Shown here piece by piece: positions 18,708 through 27,769 of a stretch of DNA of 64,000 nucleotides. Source of the stretch: CAVTWD01 sp963738325 (lineage in GTDB: Bacteria > Actinomycetota > Acidimicrobiia > Acidimicrobiales > Ilumatobacteraceae); assembly GCA_963738325.1 (NCBI GenBank), contig CAVTWD010000002.1, forward strand, positions 347,824 through 411,823, read 5' to 3'. A model generated the notes under the pieces. It was not told where the DNA came from. It did no database searches and was given only the letters and a program-made list of their open reading frames with translations. The first letter of the stretch is position 1; the number at the start of each line of letters is the position of its first letter. The translations under genes were made by a program, and so were the position numbers.

Positions 18708-18779
18708 AGATCGACGGGAGTGGTCGCTGTTCTGGCGCGACAGATCGTCGGCGGTGCGCGGACCCGCACGCCGACTCGG
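18708..18779. repeat. Dispersed repeat copy B
   Basis: Starts AGATCGACGGGAG and continues through TGGTCGCTGTTCTGGCGCG to GCACGCCGACTCGG. It differs from copy C at only a few positions across about 65 bases. It lies in the 236-bp gap between the split gene and the lipoprotein gene, which otherwise holds nothing I can name. Confidence 0.7.
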
Positions 18780-18829
18780 TACTCCGGTCTGATCGCGGCA
18801 CCCAGCTCGCGATGCGCGCAGAACGGCAG

Positions 18830-19213
18830 TTATGGCGCGGCGACGGGGGTGGCGTGACACACGAAGTCGGCGTGGGTCGTGCTGTTCGCTGTGACAACCA
18901 CGTTGATCGTCTCGGCACACGATTCTGGTGCAGGACCTCCCCGTTGCCCCGAGAGCCCACCGATCACCGAGTATGACCCCGGCGGCAGCGTCACGGTGTA
19001 CTGACCGTCCGCGCCCACCTTCGTTGTCTGCCCATCCCTGTCTCCGTGGACGCTGGTGGAGAAGTTCAACCCGCCGCGCTGAAGATCGGCCGTCGGCCTT
19101 CCTGGCAGACGGAAGGATCCGTCAACGACGCCACGCGGCCCGCCGTGCCCGCACCCTGCCGTGAGCACCACGGCGATCACGATCACCCCGACTGCTCTGG
19201 ACACTCGGCACAT
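18830..19213 (-). CDS. Putative lipoprotein with a small beta domain
   Basis: A 127-residue protein with a lipoprotein signal: MCRVSRAVGVIVIAVVLTAG followed by the lipobox Cys (LTAGC). After cleavage comes a Gly-rich linker, then a beta-sandwich-like region (GADGQYTVTLPPGSYSVIGG) resembling carboxypeptidase-regulatory or transthyretin-like repeats. Two Cys near the end (SCAE, FVCHA) may form a disulfide. It is expected on the outer face of the membrane. The partner and function are unknown. Confidence 0.7.
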   Translation of the reverse strand: MCRVSRAVGVIVIAVVLTAGCGHGGPRGVVDGSFRLPGRPTADLQRGGLNFSTSVHGDRDGQTTKVGADGQYTVTLPPGSYSVIGGLSGQRGGPAPESCAETINVVVTANSTTHADFVCHATPVAAP

Positions 19214-19260
19214 CCTGCCCGACCCGGCCCGACACCGATCGCCAGCTATGGGCGGGAGGC

Positions 19261-19527
19261 CTACTCCTCGATGAGGATCACCAGGGACTCGGGCACGACG
19301 CCGTCATGAGCCATCGCCTCGGCCGCTGCCTCGCTCTGCATGGCGGCCATGAGGGCATCAAGATCGGCAACGTCCATGAGAACGGCTACTTGGGATGGGT
19401 TCTCCGGATTGACAAACGTTCTGATGTTCGTGACACCGAGGGGACCAAAGACCTCCTCACGTTTCGGAGAAGCGAGCCAGTGATCCTTCCCCTTCGAGAT
19501 GTCATGGTGCCCGATCACGGTCGGCAT
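19261..19527 (-). CDS. Small conserved protein, possible dimeric alpha+beta barrel
   Basis: An 88-residue protein beginning MPTVIGHHDISKGKDHWLAS. The helix DALMAAMQSEAAAEAMAHDG after AVLMDVADLD, ending in a strand (ESLVILIEE), is the order of a ferredoxin-like barrel, related in shape to ABM and YCII proteins. No catalytic residues stand out. It faces away from the SnoaL gene, with about 220 bp between their starts. Confidence 0.6.
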   Translation of the reverse strand: MPTVIGHHDISKGKDHWLASPKREEVFGPLGVTNIRTFVNPENPSQVAVLMDVADLDALMAAMQSEAAAEAMAHDGVVPESLVILIEE

Positions 19528-19746
19528 GGTGCCCCCTTGGATTGTTGATGAACTTCGCCCTGAGGCGGCGACCCTAATCTCAACTGCGAGGAACCCGTGT
19601 CACGGGCCGGCGCGGATCGGTAGTTACGCGCCCGCCGAGATCGCTGACCATTGGACGCTGGTCGACCGGCACGAGCGCTCGGACGCGGTGACGCGGTCGA
19701 AGGTCTACCGTTCTGGCCCCGTAGGGCCGGAACAGGGAGGACGACA

Positions 19747-20169
19747 GTGGACCACGCCGCGACGATGCGGAGTACGTACGAGCGGATCAACGCCGGAGAC
19801 ATCGCTGGGTTCGGCGAGTTGGTGGCCGACGACTTCGTCGAGCACCTCGAGTTGCCGGGTCTGCCCCCGACGAAGGAGGGGATGCTCGGGTTCTTTCGGG
19901 AAACGCTGCTGGCAGCGTTCCCCGACATGCGGATGGACGTCGAGGATCTGATCGCCAGCGAAGACAAGACCGTCGCCCGAGTGAAAGTCACGGCAACGCA
20001 CCAAGGCGAGTTCATGGGGGTGCCGCCGACCGGCAAGCACGTGGAGATGCAGCTCATCGACATCATGAGGTTCGACGACGCTGGGCTGGTGTGCGAGCAC
20101 TGGGGCCTCGCGGACATGCTGTCGCTGATGCAACAGCTCGGCGTCGCGCCCGCGGGACCGGCCGAATAG
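19747..20169 (+). CDS. SnoaL-like ester cyclase/NTF2-fold protein
   Basis: A 140-residue protein from GTG 19747 with GGGAGGACGACA just upstream. The N-terminal helix (RSTYERINAGDIAGFGELVA), DDFVEHLELPG, and FFRETLLAAFPDMRMDVEDL are typical of the SnoaL/polyketide-cyclase-like family. Asp/His pairs around the pocket are kept (DDFVEH, THQGEFMG, EHWGLAD). Family members isomerise or cyclise small ketides; many are of unknown role. It is 18 bp upstream of an ABM protein, so the two are probably co-transcribed. Confidence 0.85.
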   Translation: MDHAATMRSTYERINAGDIAGFGELVADDFVEHLELPGLPPTKEGMLGFFRETLLAAFPDMRMDVEDLIASEDKTVARVKVTATHQGEFMGVPPTGKHVEMQLIDIMRFDDAGLVCEHWGLADMLSLMQQLGVAPAGPAE

Positions 20170-20187
20170 ACGACCAGGGACGGCGAC

Positions 20188-20481
20188 GTGGCCATCAAAG
20201 TGATCGTCGAGCTGCAGGCCGAACCCGGTCGGCGAGACGAGCTCCGTCGTTTGCTCGAGGGCATCGTCGCGGCCGAGGGACCGAGCCAGGACGGCTTCCT
20301 TGGAAGCACGCGGTACGAAGTGCTCGACGCCCCCGACGTCCTAGTCGAGATCGCAGATTGGGAATCGGCCGAGGCGCGGGACGCGCACATGCAGAAGGCC
20401 TTAGCAACGGGCGCATATGCACCGCTGCTCGAGCTGTTGGCCGCTCCGTTTAGGGCAACGGTCATCAGCCAGCTCCCGTAA
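20188..20481 (+). CDS. ABM-domain putative quinol monooxygenase
   Basis: A 97-residue protein from GTG 20188. VIVELQAEPGRRDELRRLLE opens the fold, GFLGSTRYEVLDAPDVLVEI supplies the central strands, and the helix EARDAHMQKALATGAY closes it. This is close to the YgiN-like group. It follows the SnoaL-like gene by 18 bp; such pairs occur near polyketide-type modifying enzymes, but no synthase is in the window. It is the second ABM protein here and is not close to the one at 5476. Confidence 0.82.
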   Translation: MAIKVIVELQAEPGRRDELRRLLEGIVAAEGPSQDGFLGSTRYEVLDAPDVLVEIADWESAEARDAHMQKALATGAYAPLLELLAAPFRATVISQLP

Positions 20482-20870
20482 CCGAACTCGGCGGCGCAAC
20501 AAAGCCGGTGGGAGCGACGGCCCTCCCGCCACCAACCTGCTGCTGGGTCGGAGGCGAGTCGTCGAGACGCCCACTGGCCGTTCGGCTGCCCGACTTGACC
20601 GCGCACAGATTGCCCTGATGGGGAGGCGGCGTCGACTGACCTCGGCGTGCCGGCCTCGCCCATATAGACGGGAGTGGTCGCTGTTCTCGCGCGACAGATC
20701 GTCGGCGGTGCGCTGACCCGCACGCCGAATCGGGGCATGCGCGAAGGAGTGGGCGGTATCTGAATGCGCTCGCATTCTGGACCCGTCCATATGTCCGGCG
20801 TCCGTTCACGTTGGATCGGCCGTCCGCGGCGGACTGAGGCCGTCGAACGACCGATTCTCCAGGGGCCCGC
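20482..20870. other. Intergenic region with dispersed repeat C
   Basis: Lies between two convergent genes. Besides repeat copy C, it has no open frame with protein-family character. Confidence 0.5.
20666..20732. repeat. Dispersed repeat copy C
   Basis: AGACGGGAGTGGTCGCTGTT through GCGCGACAGATCGTCGGCGG to CACGCCGAATCGG, nearly identical to copy B about 2 kb away and similar to copy A. Confidence 0.7.
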
Positions 20871-21284
20871 CTAGCCCAGGGAAGCGAAGAACTCCAGAGC
20901 GATGTTCTCCGGGTCGCGAAACGACAGCACTGAGCCGTAGCTGGCGTCAACGACCCCTCCATTCGGGACGTCCAGTTCGTTTAGCCGTCGTTCCCAAGCC
21001 TCAAGTTCGGATCGGCTGGAACATGCGAAGGACAAATGATCGAGCCCCGGACGGCGCTCATCGAACGGCTCAGAACTGTGCAGGTCGGGGAACCAGTTAA
21101 TGGCCACAAGCGCTTCACTCACCGACCAAACAACCTGATGAAACGGACCGGTGTCCTGGTCAAGGACCGGATCTGAACCGAAAAGTCGCTGATACCACTT
21201 GCGGCTGCGGTCAAGGTCGCTGACCGTGAGAGCGACATGTGCGATCGCCGGGAACTTTGGCAAGGAGCTACTCCTCTTTTGCAA
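20871..21284 (-). CDS. VOC/glyoxalase-family protein
   Basis: A 137-residue single-module VOC protein. HVALTVSDLDRSRKWYQRLF is the classic first beta-alpha unit with the metal-ligand His, GLDHLSFACSSRSELEAWER starts the second half, and LSFRDPENIALEFFA carries the final metal-binding Glu. All expected metal ligands look present, so it may be an active metalloenzyme, unlike the shorter VOC protein at 2320. It stands alone, convergent with the ABM gene. Confidence 0.88.
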   Translation of the reverse strand: MQKRSSSLPKFPAIAHVALTVSDLDRSRKWYQRLFGSDPVLDQDTGPFHQVVWSVSEALVAINWFPDLHSSEPFDERRPGLDHLSFACSSRSELEAWERRLNELDVPNGGVVDASYGSVLSFRDPENIALEFFASLG

Positions 21285-21506
21285 TCCGTCCGACCATAGC
21301 CCGCGAAGGAGGACTTGGGCCTGCGAGCAACAGATCGGCGATCATTTCGCCGTTGACGAGAGGACCAGCCGTGCAAGGCGACCCGGCAAACGCGGCCCCG
21401 GCACGCCCGAATATCGCATCTGAGTGCGGCCGATCGGTTGACACGCATAGCTCAGGCAGCGCATAGGGTCCACGTCAGGTTAGTTCGCGCGTAGTAGGGT
21501 GGCGGT

Positions 21507-22070
21507 GTGGAGGTCACGTCGGAGGCGCTCGCGCGATTCTTCGATGTGGTCCTGCCGCACATGAACGAGGTGCAGCGGCGGGTGGTGGCCGGTGCGGCGG
21601 CGGAGATGTTGGGGCGGGGCGGCAAGACGGCGGTGGCGGCGGCGTCGGGGATGAGCCGCAACACCGTGATCAAAGCGGAGGCCGAGGTGGCGGCGGGGAT
21701 CGAGCCGTCGGTTCGTCTGCGAGCACCGGGCGGTGGTGACAAGCCGCTGATCGACAAGCAACCGGGGTTGCTCGAGGCCCTCGACGGGCTCGTGCACCCC
21801 GAAACGCGGGGCAACCCGATGTCGTTGCTGCGTTGGACGTCGAAGTCGTCGACGAAGCTGGCCGCCGAGTTGGGGCGGCGAGGGTTCGAGGTGTCGTCGC
21901 GCACGGTGCTGCGCCTGCTGCACCAGCTCGGCTACTCGTTGCAGGCCAACGCCAAAGTCACCGAAGGCGCTCAGCATCCCGACCGCGACGCCCAGTTCCG
22001 CTATCTCAACGACATGGCCGCCGGCTTCATCGACGACAACCAGCCGGCGATCAGCGTGGACACCAAGAAG
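21507..22070 (+). pseudogene. ISAzo13-type transposase, N-terminal part
   Basis: GTG 21507 begins the transposase. Helical N-terminus with HTH (AAASGMSRNTVIKAEAEVAA), the LRAPGGGDKPLIDKQPGLLE block, and the LAAELGRRGFEVSSRTVLRL HTH typical of ISAzo13. It ends AISVDTKK at 22070, where the IS110-family element enters. The next codons of the family (ELIGDYANGG) resume at 23623 in the same frame after the insert. Confidence 0.88.
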
Positions 22071-22286
22071 TCGGCATGGGTGTTCGACCCACGCGGGAGC
22101 GATGAAATGCTGGTCGGGCCCGTCGGGCGCGGTCGCCGTCTCCTTATTGGTGCCTGTGAGCCCGCAAGAAGTCTGGTGCTGGGACCGTCGGGACCCGGGA
22201 ATGTCGCTGTGAGCACGAACCCCAGAATCGCCTGAGATCCGGGCCCTCCTCGGCGGGTGTCGTTGACGCCGAAGCGAGGAGGATCC
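22071..22286 (+). ncRNA. Candidate IS110 bridge RNA in the left end
   Basis: The non-coding left end can form GC-rich stem-loops (around 22108-22126 and 22180-22200). Two guide-like matches appear in the expected order. CAAGAAG at 22165-22171 equals the last seven bases of the left target flank (22064-22070). ACCCCAGAA at 22219-22227 equals the element's own right end (23613-23621). A weaker match, GACGCCGA (22265-22272), resembles the complement of the left terminus. That order (target loop, then donor loop) is the one known for IS110-type bridge RNAs. The RNA ends are not determined. Confidence 0.55.
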
Positions 22287-23522
22287 ATGGAGCAGATCTA
22301 TGAACGGGTGGCCGGGCTCGACGTCCACCGGGACAGCGTGTCGGCTTGTGCTCGGGTGCCGGGTCGGCGCGGCGGGACATCGGTCGACAAGGCCCGGTTC
22401 GCGACCACGACGTGCGGCTTGGCGGAGCTGGCCGACTGGCTGGCTGGCCATCGGGTGAGCGTGGTCGGCATGGAGGCGACGGGGGTGTATTGGAAGCCGC
22501 CCTTCTACGCGCTGGAGGGCGGCTTCGAGGTGTGGCTGTGCAACGCCCACCACGTCCAGAACGTGCCCGGTCGCAAGACCGACATGTCCGACGCCGAGTG
22601 GCTGGCCGATGTGGTGGCTCACGGGATGGTTCGCCCGAGCTTCGTTCCGCCGCCCAACATCCGTGAGTTGCGGGACCTGACCCGTTACCGCAAACGCCAG
22701 GTCGACACCCGCACGGCCGAGGTGCAGCGTCTGGAGAAGGTTCTCCAAGACGCCGGGATCAAGCTGTCCTCGGTCGCTTCGGAGGTGCTGTCGATGTCGG
22801 GGCGTCACATGATCGAAGCGCTGATCGCCGGCCAGCGCGACCCGGCCGTCCTGGCCCAGATGGCGATCGGGCGCATGCGCAACAAGCTCCCCCAGCTCAC
22901 CGAGGCGCTCTGCGGACACTTCGGCGACCACCACGCCGTGGCCGCTCGACAGATCCTGGAGCACATCGACTTCCTCGACGCCAACATCGCCGCCCTCTCC
23001 GAACAGATCGCTCTGCGCACCGCTCCCTTCGAAGCGGCATTGACGCTGCTGGTCGAGATCCCCGGCATCAACCGCATCACGTCTGAGGTCATCGTCGCCG
23101 AGACCGGAGCCGACATGAGCCGCTTCCCCAGCCCCGCCCACCTCGCTTCGTGGGCCGGCCTGGCCCCCGGCAACCACGAGTCGGCCGGCAAACGGCGCCG
23201 GGTCGGGACCCGCCCCGGTGACCGCTGGCTGCGACGAGTACTGATCGAATCGGCCTGGGCCGCGGCCCGCACCAAGGGCAGCTACTTCGGTGCCCAGCAC
23301 CGCCAGATCGCCCGACGCCGCGGCCCCAACAAGGCCAACGTTGCCGTCGCCCACAGCCTCCTCGACGTCATCTGGCACATCCTCAGCACCGGTGAACGCT
23401 TCACCGATCTCGGCGACGACTACTTCCAGCGCCGCCGGAACCCCGAGCGTGAGGCCCGCCGACTCGTCCACCAACTCGAGCGGCTCGGCCACACCGTCAC
23501 CCTCCAACCGATTCCCAACTGA
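22287..23522 (+). CDS. IS110-family transposase (DEDD RuvC-like plus serine domain)
   Basis: A 411-residue intact protein from ATG 22287 with GAGGAGG upstream. The RuvC-like N-terminus shows VAGLDVHRDSV (Asp), VVGMEATGVYWKPPF (Glu) and PGRKTDMSDAEWLADV (the DxxD pair), i.e. the DEDD set. The C-terminal Transposase_20 domain shows LLVEIPGINRITSEVIVAET, FPSPAHLASWAGLAPGNHES and a Ser in this region expected as nucleophile. No frameshift, so it is likely active. Confidence 0.93.
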   Translation: MEQIYERVAGLDVHRDSVSACARVPGRRGGTSVDKARFATTTCGLAELADWLAGHRVSVVGMEATGVYWKPPFYALEGGFEVWLCNAHHVQNVPGRKTDMSDAEWLADVVAHGMVRPSFVPPPNIRELRDLTRYRKRQVDTRTAEVQRLEKVLQDAGIKLSSVASEVLSMSGRHMIEALIAGQRDPAVLAQMAIGRMRNKLPQLTEALCGHFGDHHAVAARQILEHIDFLDANIAALSEQIALRTAPFEAALTLLVEIPGINRITSEVIVAETGADMSRFPSPAHLASWAGLAPGNHESAGKRRRVGTRPGDRWLRRVLIESAWAAARTKGSYFGAQHRQIARRRGPNKANVAVAHSLLDVIWHILSTGERFTDLGDDYFQRRRNPEREARRLVHQLERLGHTVTLQPIPN

Positions 23523-23547
23523 ACCCGTCGCCGTCCCGGCTCATGCC

Positions 23548-23567
23548 GTCGGGGCTGGCGCCCCGAC
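23548..23567. repeat. Hairpin in the IS110 right end
   Basis: GTCGGGGC and GCCCCGAC form a perfect 8-bp stem with a TGGC loop, 25 bases after the transposase stop. It could end transcription of the transposase, but there is no T-tract. Confidence 0.5.
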
Positions 23568-23619
23568 CCGCTGACGCGCGCGCCACCCGCTCAGCCAACT
23601 CAGGTGCATTTCACCCCAG

Positions 23620-24264
23620 AAGGAGCTGATCGGCGACTACGCCAACGGCGGGGTCGAATGGTCGCCCGAACGTGAACCCGAGCGCGTGAACGTGCACGAC
23701 TTCGCCGACCCGACCCTGGGCGAGTTCGCCAAAGCCATCCCGTACGGGATCTACGACGTGGCCAACGACGAAGGCTGGGTCTCGGTCGGTGACGTCGCCG
23801 ACACCGCCTGCTTCGCCGTCGAATCCATCCGACGATGGTGGAACCTGATGGGCCGGGCCCGGTTCCCTGACGCCGACCGGCTGTTGATCACCGCCGACGC
23901 CGGCGGCTCCAACGGCTACCGGGTCCGAGCCTGGAAAGTCGAGCTCGCCCGTCTCGCCGCCGAGACCGGCCTGCGCATCACCGTGTGCCACTACCCGCCC
24001 GGCACGTCCAAGTGGAACCGGATCGAGCACCGCATGTTCAGCTTCATCACCATGAACTGGCGGGGTCGACCCCTCACCACCCTGCGCACCATCATCGAAC
24101 TCATCTCCGCCACCGCCACCACGACCGGGCTCACCATCCAAGCCGCCTACGACCCCGCCTGGTATCCCACCGGCGTCAAGATCAGCGACGGCGAACTCGC
24201 CGCCGTACCCCTCCACCCGCACGACTTCCACGGCGAATGGAACTACACGATCGCTCGAAATTGA
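23620..24264 (+). pseudogene. ISAzo13-type transposase, C-terminal part
   Basis: Resumes with ELIGDYANGGVEWSPERE, then VNVHDFADPTLGEFAKAIPY and DADRLLITADAGGSNGYRVR (catalytic Asp block), CHYPPGTSKWNRIEHRMFSF (the Glu block) and the tail FHGEWNYTIARN. The frame matches the N-terminal half if the IS110-family element is removed, so the transposase was intact at the time of insertion. Confidence 0.88.
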
Positions 24265-24737
24265 CCCGGCGTGAGGCCATAGCGACGGATATCGCCAGAC
24301 GCGAGAGGCTGAGCCAGGCGCACATAACCACGCGAGTCGACGGCGTTGGCGTGAGTGCATGACCGGCGGTCGGGCGCGTCATGGGAATCAACCGGATCGT
24401 CACCGAGCGTGGCCGCGACAGCGGCAGCCAGTCGGCCGATCCTTGGGCCCGGACGACTGTCACGGAATGGCCGAACCGTGCGGCCGGTTCCAGCGTCGGC
24501 CCACCCGGTATCGGCGCGCCTTCGGCTTCGGGCGGCCAGCCGCGCCTTCCGGTTCGATACCGGGCGCCCTCGCGCCGCTGGACGTCGACATCGGCCCGCA
24601 CGGACCGGTGGATATCCGGTCTCCGTTGCCGCACTTCGTTGCGTCGGGCGCGGTGCGCCGGTCGAGTCTTGTGCATCGGCGTCGAGAGATAGAACGAAGT
24701 GGACCTGCTCGCCCTCTCGGTCGTCGTCTGGCGTCAT
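24243..24737 (-). CDS. Hypothetical ORF at the end of the exporter operon
   Basis: A 164-residue ORF whose ATG (24737) lies 2 bases after the permease stop, with GAGGAGCC upstream. The first residues (MTPDDDREGEQVHFVLSLDA) look protein-like. The later part is Arg/Ala-rich and could be a shadow frame. Its 3' end runs into the ISAzo13 right end, so if real it is truncated by that IS. Confidence 0.3.
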   Translation of the reverse strand: MTPDDDREGEQVHFVLSLDADAQDSTGAPRPTQRSAATETGYPPVRAGRCRRPAARGRPVSNRKARLAARSRRRADTGWADAGTGRTVRPFRDSRPGPRIGRLAAAVAATLGDDPVDSHDAPDRRSCTHANAVDSRGYVRLAQPLASGDIRRYGLTPGQFRAIV

Positions 24738-24739
24738 TG

Positions 24740-27041
24740 CTATTGGCTCCTCACAAGATCGGCGACCGGGACGAAGGCGACACGGCGCGCGGCCAACGCG
24801 CCGATCCCGACCGCGGTGATGACGATGGCGGGCGCCACGACGGCGACCACCATGGCGCCGAGCGGCGCCGCGAGCCCGGGGCCGATCCCGCTCGAGTCGC
24901 CCACCGACGCCATGAGCGCGTGGTACGCGGCCCAACCGAAGGGCAGTCCGAGCGCGACGCCCGCGACGGCGAGGATGGCGGCGGACGTGGCGGCCATGGC
25001 GACGGTCTCGCCCCCGGTGAAGCCGACCGCACGCAACACGCCCAGAGCCCGTTCCCGCTCCCGGACCGCCAGCACCAGCGTCGCTCCGAGATTGACGAGC
25101 GCGACGGCGAGCACGACCACGGTCACGAGTGTGAACGCCAGTCGGAAGGCCCGGAGCTCGTCGCTGCCATCGGACCGGCTCAGCCGCACCTGGGCGACGC
25201 CGCGCACCCGCGGGACGAGCGACGCGGCGATGGAGTCCACGTCGGCCCGGTTGCCATGGACGAGGAACGACTCGGGCTGTGCGCCGGGCTCGACCCGCTG
25301 CAGGGCGACGAGGGGGAACTGCAGCACCTCGCCGCCGTCCTCGCTCTCCGAGTACTGACCGACGATCCTGAACGTGAGCGGTCGCCCGTGGACGTGGACA
25401 GTCACACGGTCGCCGACGGTGATGCCGAGGCTCCGCAGCAGCCCGTAACCGGCGATGGCCTCGTCCGGGGCGCCGAAGAGCCGCCCCTTGCGGATGACGT
25501 AGCCGGCATGGGCGACGTCGCCGCCCAGGGCCCGCCCGAGGAACGCGCCCTGATCGTCCACGACGCGCCGCTCGGTCGCGGTGTGGAAGCTGGTCACACC
25601 TTGCTCGGCGGAGAGCACCCTCGCCACCGAGGCCGTGGTCGCCGACGAGGGGTCGTCCACGCTCACCGCGAGCTCGTAGGGGTCGCCCGTGAGGCGTGGG
25701 TCGGCCAGGGCGCGGTCGACGGTACGCGAGAAGCCGACGGTCACGACCACCGCCATCACCCCCAGCACCATCGACGTCACGGTGAAGCCGGCTCGGGCGG
25801 GTCTGGTGGCGACGTCCCGGGCCGCGACGTCGGCGACGGGGCCAAGCCGGAGGCGGGCAACCAGCCGCGACGCCCGGGCCGCGACGAGGCGAGGCGGCGC
25901 GGCGGACAGGGCCGCGGTCGTCCCGAGGCGGGCCGTCCGCCATGCCGTTACCAGCGTCGCCAGCACCGTGATGGCCTCGACCACGAGAAGAGCCACGAGC
26001 AGGCTGCGCACGGGGAACGACGGCCCGCCGCTGCCGAGCACCTGGGCGATGCGCAGCTGCATCGGTCCGGCCAGCAGACCACCGCCGAGCCAGCCGGCGA
26101 GGGCGGCGACCGCCGCCACAGCGGCCATCGGGGCGACGACGGAGCACGCCATCTGGACGGGCGTGGCGCCAGCCGCCTTGAGCAGCCCGAGGGTCGCGTC
26201 GGCGGGCGAGAGCCCGGCTCGCCATCGACGACGCGACCACCACCGCGGCGGCGATCGCGACGAGGACACCGAAGCCGCTGAGGAAGGCACCGAAGAAGCC
26301 GTCGACGACCAAGGCGTCGTCACGCGTGTTGAGCCAGTCGTCGGTGGAGACGTCGGGGTGCGCGTCGAGGACCCGCGTGACGAAGGAGTCGACCGCGCCG
26401 GGGTGGCGTAGCCGCAGGAACACCGAGGAGTAGACGCCGTTGCCGCCATCCGCGAGGCGGGCGAACCCGGCGGGATCGACCCACACGGTCGTGGGATCGC
26501 ACTGCGGGAAGAAGCAGTCCACCAGATCGACCGCGATGCCCACCACGGTAAAGGTGTAGGTCGAGCCGGCGCGGTCGAGCGTGACCCGGCTCCCGACGTG
26601 CAGGCCGCGGTCGAGGGCGAACGAGCGGTCGAGGACGATCTCGCCGGCGGCGCCCACACCGGCCCATCGCCCCTGACGCAGCAACGGGCGGGCGATGGTC
26701 GCGCGGTCCCCCGCGGCCATCTCCCGCACGCGGGCCTCGGCCCGGCGGCCGACGCCGGTGACGTCCACCTGGGACAGCGCCCGGTAAGGGTGGGTGGCGG
26801 CGGCGACCTCGGGATCGGCCGCGATCGCGGCGAGCGACGACTGATCGGTCGACGACGCGACGACATGGGCCCCGTAGGCCTGGCGAAACGCACGGTCCCA
26901 ACGCGATGTGGCGCCCGTTCGGCTGGCCATGCCTGCGACGAGGCCCGTCGACGCCACCGCCAGGACGATCAACAGGAGCACAGCCGGGAGCCGTCGCGAC
27001 CCCCGGAGATCGCTGCGGCCGAGCAGCGCGAGCACGTTCAT
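24740..27041 (-). pseudogene. FtsX/MacB-type ABC permease, one frameshift
   Basis: About 767 residues when repaired. The N-terminal frame from ATG 27041 has a membrane anchor (LPAVLLLIVLAVASTGLVAG) and the extracytoplasmic domain, ending at VVASSMASRALARRRD. Near 26,205-26,222 the frame moves by one base and continues as LGLLKAAGATPVQM, the FtsX motif. Further membrane segments follow (SLLVALLVVEAITVLATLV, VTSMVLGVMAVVVTVGF, AFTLVTVVVLAVALVNLGA) and a C-terminal anchor. Two FtsX domains make it the long actinobacterial type, which works as one chain with the ATPase encoded directly upstream. The start overlaps the ATPase stop (ATGA). Confidence 0.83.
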
Positions 27042-27769
27042 CGCCCGGCCGCCGTCGCCAGCAGCGGGGCGTCTCGCTGCTCGCGCGCGATGCGGCCGTC
27101 CTGGAGCACCACCACTCGCGACGCGGCGGCCGCCACGTGGGGGTCGTGGGTGACCATGACGATCGTCTGCCCGCCGCGGTGCTCGCCCCGCAGCAGCCCG
27201 AGCACCTGGCGGGCCGTCTCGCTGTCCAGGTTGCCGGTGGGCTCGTCGGCCAGGAGGACGCCGGGCCGGTTGGCGAGGGCGCGAGCGAGGGCGACCCGCT
27301 GCTGCTGCCCGCCGGAGAGCTGTGATGGGGATCGGTCGCCGGCGTCACCCACGTCGAGCGCGTCGAGCAGCCCGGTGGCCCGCAACCTCGCCTGACGCCG
27401 CGAGGAGCCGGCGAGAAGGACGGGAAGGGCCACGTTCTCGACCACCGTCAGCTCGGGGAGCAGGTTGAAGAACTGGAACACGTAGCCGACACGACGCCGT
27501 CGCAGTCTCGCCCGCCGGGACTCCGAGAGCGCGGACAGGTCGTGGCCACACACCACGATCGAGCCGGCGTCGGCGGAGTCGAGCCCACCGAGGAGCTGCA
27601 GGAGGGTGGACTTGCCGGATCCGCTGGGGCCCATGATTGCCACCCACTCGCCTCGGTCGACGTCGAGGTCGACGCCTCGCAGCGCCGGGGTCTCGGCCGT
27701 GCCCCGGCGGTACGCCTTCCGCACGTCGCGGCAGATCACCGGACGGTCATCGTTCGTGGATTCGCTCAT
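27038..27769 (-). CDS. MacB/LolD-type ABC transporter ATPase
   Basis: A 243-residue ATPase from ATG 27769. Walker A GPSGSGKST, Q-loop (YVFQFFNLLPELTVVENV), signature LSGGQQQRVALARALANRP, Walker B VLLADEPTGNLD and switch His in VMVTHDPHV are all present. Such ATPases drive FtsX-like permeases to move lipoproteins or antimicrobial peptides. The gene overlaps the permease and is divergent (132 bp) from a histidine kinase gene, a usual arrangement for peptide-stress exporters induced by their adjacent two-component pair. Confidence 0.93.
   Translation of the reverse strand: MSESTNDDRPVICRDVRKAYRRGTAETPALRGVDLDVDRGEWVAIMGPSGSGKSTLLQLLGGLDSADAGSIVVCGHDLSALSESRRARLRRRRVGYVFQFFNLLPELTVVENVALPVLLAGSSRRQARLRATGLLDALDVGDAGDRSPSQLSGGQQQRVALARALANRPGVLLADEPTGNLDSETARQVLGLLRGEHRGGQTIVMVTHDPHVAAAASRVVVLQDGRIAREQRDAPLLATAAGR

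Larger units (their letters stand above)
22071..23622 (+). mobile_element. IS110-family element
   Basis: A 1.55-kb insert exactly between VDTKK and ELIGDYANGG of the ISAzo13 transposase. AGAAG stands at both junctions (22066-22070 and 23618-23622), so the true ends are within these bases. There are no terminal inverted repeats, as is normal for IS110. A 216-base non-coding left end precedes the transposase, the place where the IS110 group encodes its guide RNA. Confidence 0.85.
21466..24285 (+). mobile_element. ISAzo13-like insertion sequence, itself interrupted
   Basis: An ISAzo13-type transposase gene with imperfect inverted ends: CACGTCAGGTTAGTTCGCGCG near 21,472 and, on the opposite strand near 24,280, CACGCCGGGTCAATTTCGAGCG-like bases. 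Coordinates are approximate. The whole is split by an IS110-family element (22071-23622). Confidence 0.65.

Noticed and set aside
19515..20738. 407-residue minus-strand open frame covering the SnoaL and ABM genes
   Set aside because: Antisense of two well-supported genes; its N-terminus is just the dispersed repeat.
21480..23507. 675-residue minus-strand open frame across the IS110 region
   Set aside because: Antisense of two recognised transposases; high-GC wobble bias opens this frame.
24359..26281. 640-residue plus-strand open frame
   Set aside because: Antisense of the FtsX-type permease; composition is Arg/Asp/Gly-rich low complexity.
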